Part shown: in pieces, positions 60,777 to 64,000 of the stretch
How the letters are laid out: each line of letters starts with the position of its first letter
Position numbering within the stretch: the first letter of the stretch is position 1
Assembly (NCBI GenBank): GCA_905250025.1
Contig: CAJNOJ010000133.1
Span: forward strand, 124,001 to 188,000
Direction of reading: 5' to 3'
From: Adineta ricciae
Lineage: Eukaryota; Rotifera; Eurotatoria; Adinetida; Adinetidae
Length of the DNA: 64,000 nucleotides
Made by a program: the position numbers and the translations under genes
Notes under the pieces: generated by a model
Databases searched by the model: none
The model's input: the letters and a program-made list of their open reading frames with translations, nothing else
What the model was told of the DNA's origin: nothing

Positions 60777-63444
60777 TCAAAATATACTGCACGATTGGGG
60801 ATTGTCGTTTTTCGTTGATTTATTGTCTTTTATCAAATTGCTTAGAATCATTCGTCTTTTCGCGAATTTCTTGAAATTCAACTTATTTTCATGTTCAGTT
60901 TTGATCACCAGTTCATTGATATCGTCTTCTATTACTGTTAAATCTTGTTTAAATGCATCCTTCAATTCATTATCATCCGTAATATTATCAATCATTTCCA
61001 TGATATCAAAATCTTGAAGCAGATTGGGCTGAGTTGGAAAGTATTTCGATCGGAAGTGTTGGCTCATTTGACTTTTCATTATTTGAATTTCTCCCGTCAC
61101 CGGTAGGCCCAATCGAATCAAGGTTTTTATTGCCGGTATACTACGATGTTCGAGTCCAATGAATAGAAGGGGGATGTATCGGTAGCCTTGTACGTAATCA
61201 TTCGATTGGGAGGTCGGTCTGAGATCTTTTAGATGGTAGCCCATTTTCGTTATATCATAATGAAGTAATTTAATATCATCGGTGGAGTTCGTTTCGGTTG
61301 CTTTTTTCAGATTGGAATAGAAAACGATTTTCAAGAAATTGCTTAATGCTACGGATTGCCGTTGGATTTCATCTTTGGCAAAATCTTCGATTTGAAATTG
61401 TTTCAAGAAATAGTCACGATTAAGAAGATAATCCTTTGGAGAGAAATCCCAACAATCAACTACCTAGAACAACACGAAAGAAATACGAGTGTTATTGTAG
61501 AAGTTTAATCTCATACCGGGATTGCTTTGGCTTGTTCAAGCATCTCCACAGATTTCGTATCATTCATCAAACAGGCGTAATGATAAGATGTGCGATTCAT
61601 ATTGTCCTTTATATTGATTATATTCGGATATTTCTCAGTAAAAAATCTAAACAAAGAATTCGAGTTTTAAGGACAAATGAGTATGTAAACATGTTTGATG
61701 TTTCTGTAGAAATATTTCTATTGTTAGAATGTTGGGAGGATACACTTAATAGTTATTTATGGAAAATGAGCGGAAAACCAAATGATCTACGTACTTTAAA
61801 ATATCATAGCGTTGATGAAGAACAGCTAAGTGTGCTCCGGTTCGTCCGAATGAATCTTTCGCCTGATGAATACATTTCTTCAGGCTTAAAATATATGCTA
61901 CTCGAGTTAAATCATTCATAACCACTGCATGCAAAAAACTTGTTATCCAAACAGTAAAACCACGATTGGATTTTAAATTCCGTAGTAGTCGGTAAACATA
62001 TTTCGTCATTAGTAACGTTTTATTTCGACAGTAAATAACCAGATCATAACCGAAGGAGTTCAAAATCAGCTGTTCGATAATCAAATCTGATTTTAAATGT
62101 AAAACGAGAAGATGTTTAACTGCTTCGTAGAATGGTTGTAGTTTCTTATACGTGTTCATCGATGTGCTTAATTCGATCACTTCGACAATGCTTCGTTCTT
62201 CTTCATTTCGTTGCGCAATTAATAATGGATTGTTAATAATAATTGCTTTGAAAAGAGTAATATACTCCGGATTGACTTCTGAGGTGTATAAACGCATCAG
62301 GTGAAAGAGAAAGGTTTCGCCTTTGGATGATTTTGTTAACATATTGGAATTTAAAAGAATGTTACTGCGAATTTCTTTGGAAATGAATGGTTGGAAACAG
62401 TGGAAGAAGAAGGGCAAACCATCTGTACATAAAATGTTGACATCGATTTTGATCGCCGGCGATTGAAAGAGAATTTCGAATGGTTTTGAACATTGACTTT
62501 CAAGACAATAGTCTAGTAATGATTTGGAATATCGATGATGTGAAGTAAATCGATGAATTGAGTCACGTGCGTTGAATTTTAAGAAATTATTTTCATGTTC
62601 GTAGATAATACTTGCTCGATCCCAATCGAATGCAAGGATGGAGTGGACAAATTCAGTTGTTACTTGATAATCAGCAAGAATATCGATGATAGGAGGAGAA
62701 TTCAAATCGCGAGCTTTATCCAATAGTGTCTTGTTTGAATTGTGTTTACAATCGATTTTGAGAAAGCCTAAAATAGTTCATGGTATTGCTATTAGAATCG
62801 AATGTTTTCTATTTAGCTTTACCGTTCATTAATCGTGCAGTTTCTTCAATATTAACCGTTTCGATGGCATGCCAGATACCTTCCCCATAGACTTTGCAGA
62901 AAGCTTTGAGTTGATTATTCCGAATATACGCACTGGCTGATTTACCATCGTAGTTATTAAGACGTGGATCAACACCAATTCGAAATAGTGCCTGAATACG
63001 CACGTAACGAGACTTTTGCATGACATCATCCTTTTCAAAAAGAAAGTTCTGTACCTGGATTAAGTGGAAACTGTGATGAGCAGCTCCTTGTTTGAAAACT
63101 TTATGTAGTGGTGTGTTTCCTTCTCCGTCGGGCACATTGGGGTCAGCACCAGCATTGGCTAATGCGTAAATCAATCTGGAGGCGATGCTACAAGTACAAA
63201 GAGAACGGCCATGAATGCGTTGATTGGAGATCGACAAAAGAGATCTTTACTCTTCTTGTTGATGGAAATTTTGGCAAACGACGTGAAGATAAGATCCATC
63301 TTTGGGATGTTTCATCTCGACCAAATCAGGTTGTTGGTGAAGCAATGTGTTGACTTGCTGTAGTAACTCATCCGGATTCAATGGATGTGTCGAAAGCAAC
63401 TTGTACAACTGATTGCTACGAAATCGATCAACTTTGGGTGCCAT
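60777..63444 (-). CDS. Ankyrin-repeat protein with C-terminal CaaX-like motif
   Basis: Five exons (63444-63251, 63187-62823, 62767-61795, 61646-61517, 61463-60777) join in phase to 782 residues. Ankyrin repeats are recognisable at about residues 50-150 (DGSYLHVVCQN, NAGADPNVPDGEGNTPLHKV, GVDPRLNNYDGKSASAYI). They recur at about 490-560 (DSFGRTGAHLAVLHQRYDIL, NMNRTSYHYACLMNDTKSVE). Between them is a long helical region of degenerate repeats. The C-terminus is basic and ends SCSIF, a CaaX-type box that would allow prenylation and membrane attachment. There is no signal peptide or TM. Partner unknown; ankyrin repeats imply a protein-binding scaffold. Confidence 0.8.
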
Positions 63445-64000
63445 TTGTTTTATTCTACTACTACTCTTGATCTGGCAATACTTTCAATCTGAACAAACTT
63501 ATGCCGATGATGAATAACAAACGGAAAAGGAGAAGTTTCTCAATTATTCATAATCAAATATTTGATATATATATATATACACTTTGTTAGGAGAAAACCT
63601 AATGTTGCTTGATGCTCGTTGAAAACGTCTTTCTCTTGCCTAATTTTCCTAGAAAATTTGACGATATGAAAGAAAATATTTGCACTCTTATTATTTATTC
63701 AATTCAATAGCTTTTTTTTTGCAAAGTACATGAGTGAAAATACTTGTGCCACACTGATTGATTTAATCAGTTTCACCGATGAGAAAACAAAGTGCGTTGC
63801 CGTCCTCTTCAATATACATTAATTTTAAAACAGAAACTCGAGAATATAGAAGGGTCGTTTTAAAGAAAAAAAAGTCCTAAAATAATCATATTATGTTCCA
63901 AGAAGAAAACACAACAGCCTCAGAGTACCCTTTTCCGACGTATTCTTCTCTTAACTCGATATCTAAATTTGTTGTTTCTCTTAGAAGTGAAAAAAAAGAC
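63445..64000. other. Right edge, intergenic
   Basis: AT-rich DNA upstream of the ankyrin gene, with a (TA)n run near 63567-63580. No gene is seen. Confidence 0.45.

Overview
The window is AT-rich metazoan nuclear DNA with compact genes. Most introns are about 45-65 bases with GT/AG ends, intergenic gaps are usually short, and genes lie on both strands. Conserved animal genes are present: Tbx2/3, makorin, chimaerin, a synaptotagmin-like Rab effector, GHITM and an allatostatin-A/galanin-type receptor. Beside them are F-box and LRR genes, a NACHT-HEAT protein and a GH45 cellulase carrying three fungal-type CBM1 modules. Together these suggest a bdelloid rotifer (Adineta/Rotaria-like). That is inference from gene content; no marker gene proves it. 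The window contains one assembly gap (Ns at 57777-57854).

Left part (1-18.3 kb): a synaptotagmin-like/Rab-effector gene runs off the left edge on the minus strand and carries a tRNA-Glu gene seven bases inside one of its introns. A 6.6 kb gene-poor stretch follows, then Tbx2/3 (plus strand, six exons including one of 20 nt). Next come a makorin-type E3 ligase, two tandem intron-bearing tRNA-Tyr genes and a hypothetical gene.

Middle part (18.3-36.5 kb): this is a gene-dense block. In order it holds a single-exon 7TM receptor, a PH-domain protein, a short ERICH2-like gene, a polyamine/amine oxidase, a 74-residue small protein and a Ser/Thr-repeat mucin-like protein. Then follow chimaerin (SH2-C1-RhoGAP), a secreted/GPI-like protein, a short smoothelin-domain protein, a membrane-anchored CAP/GAPR-1-like protein, an SDR oxidoreductase, a small secreted protein, GHITM and a Ly6-like three-finger protein.

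Right part (36.5-64 kb): after a second gene-poor stretch (4.6 kb) come an allatostatin-A/galanin-like receptor and an F-box gene whose LRRs are encoded by near-identical exon+intron units in tandem. Possible 3' exons of another gene follow. Then comes a large minus-strand locus reading as an ADP-ribosyltransferase domain followed by NACHT and a long HEAT-repeat array, probably one spliced gene. The window ends with an LRR type-I membrane protein, the GH45 cellulase with three CBM1 modules, and an ankyrin-repeat protein ending in a CaaX-like motif.

The genes do not form one pathway. The 42-57 kb block is enriched in recognition-type genes (F-box/LRR, NACHT-HEAT with ART, LRR receptor) and looks like accessory or immune-like territory beside conserved housekeeping and developmental genes. 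All splice models were read by eye from GT/AG sites and reading-frame continuity. No transcript or database evidence was available.
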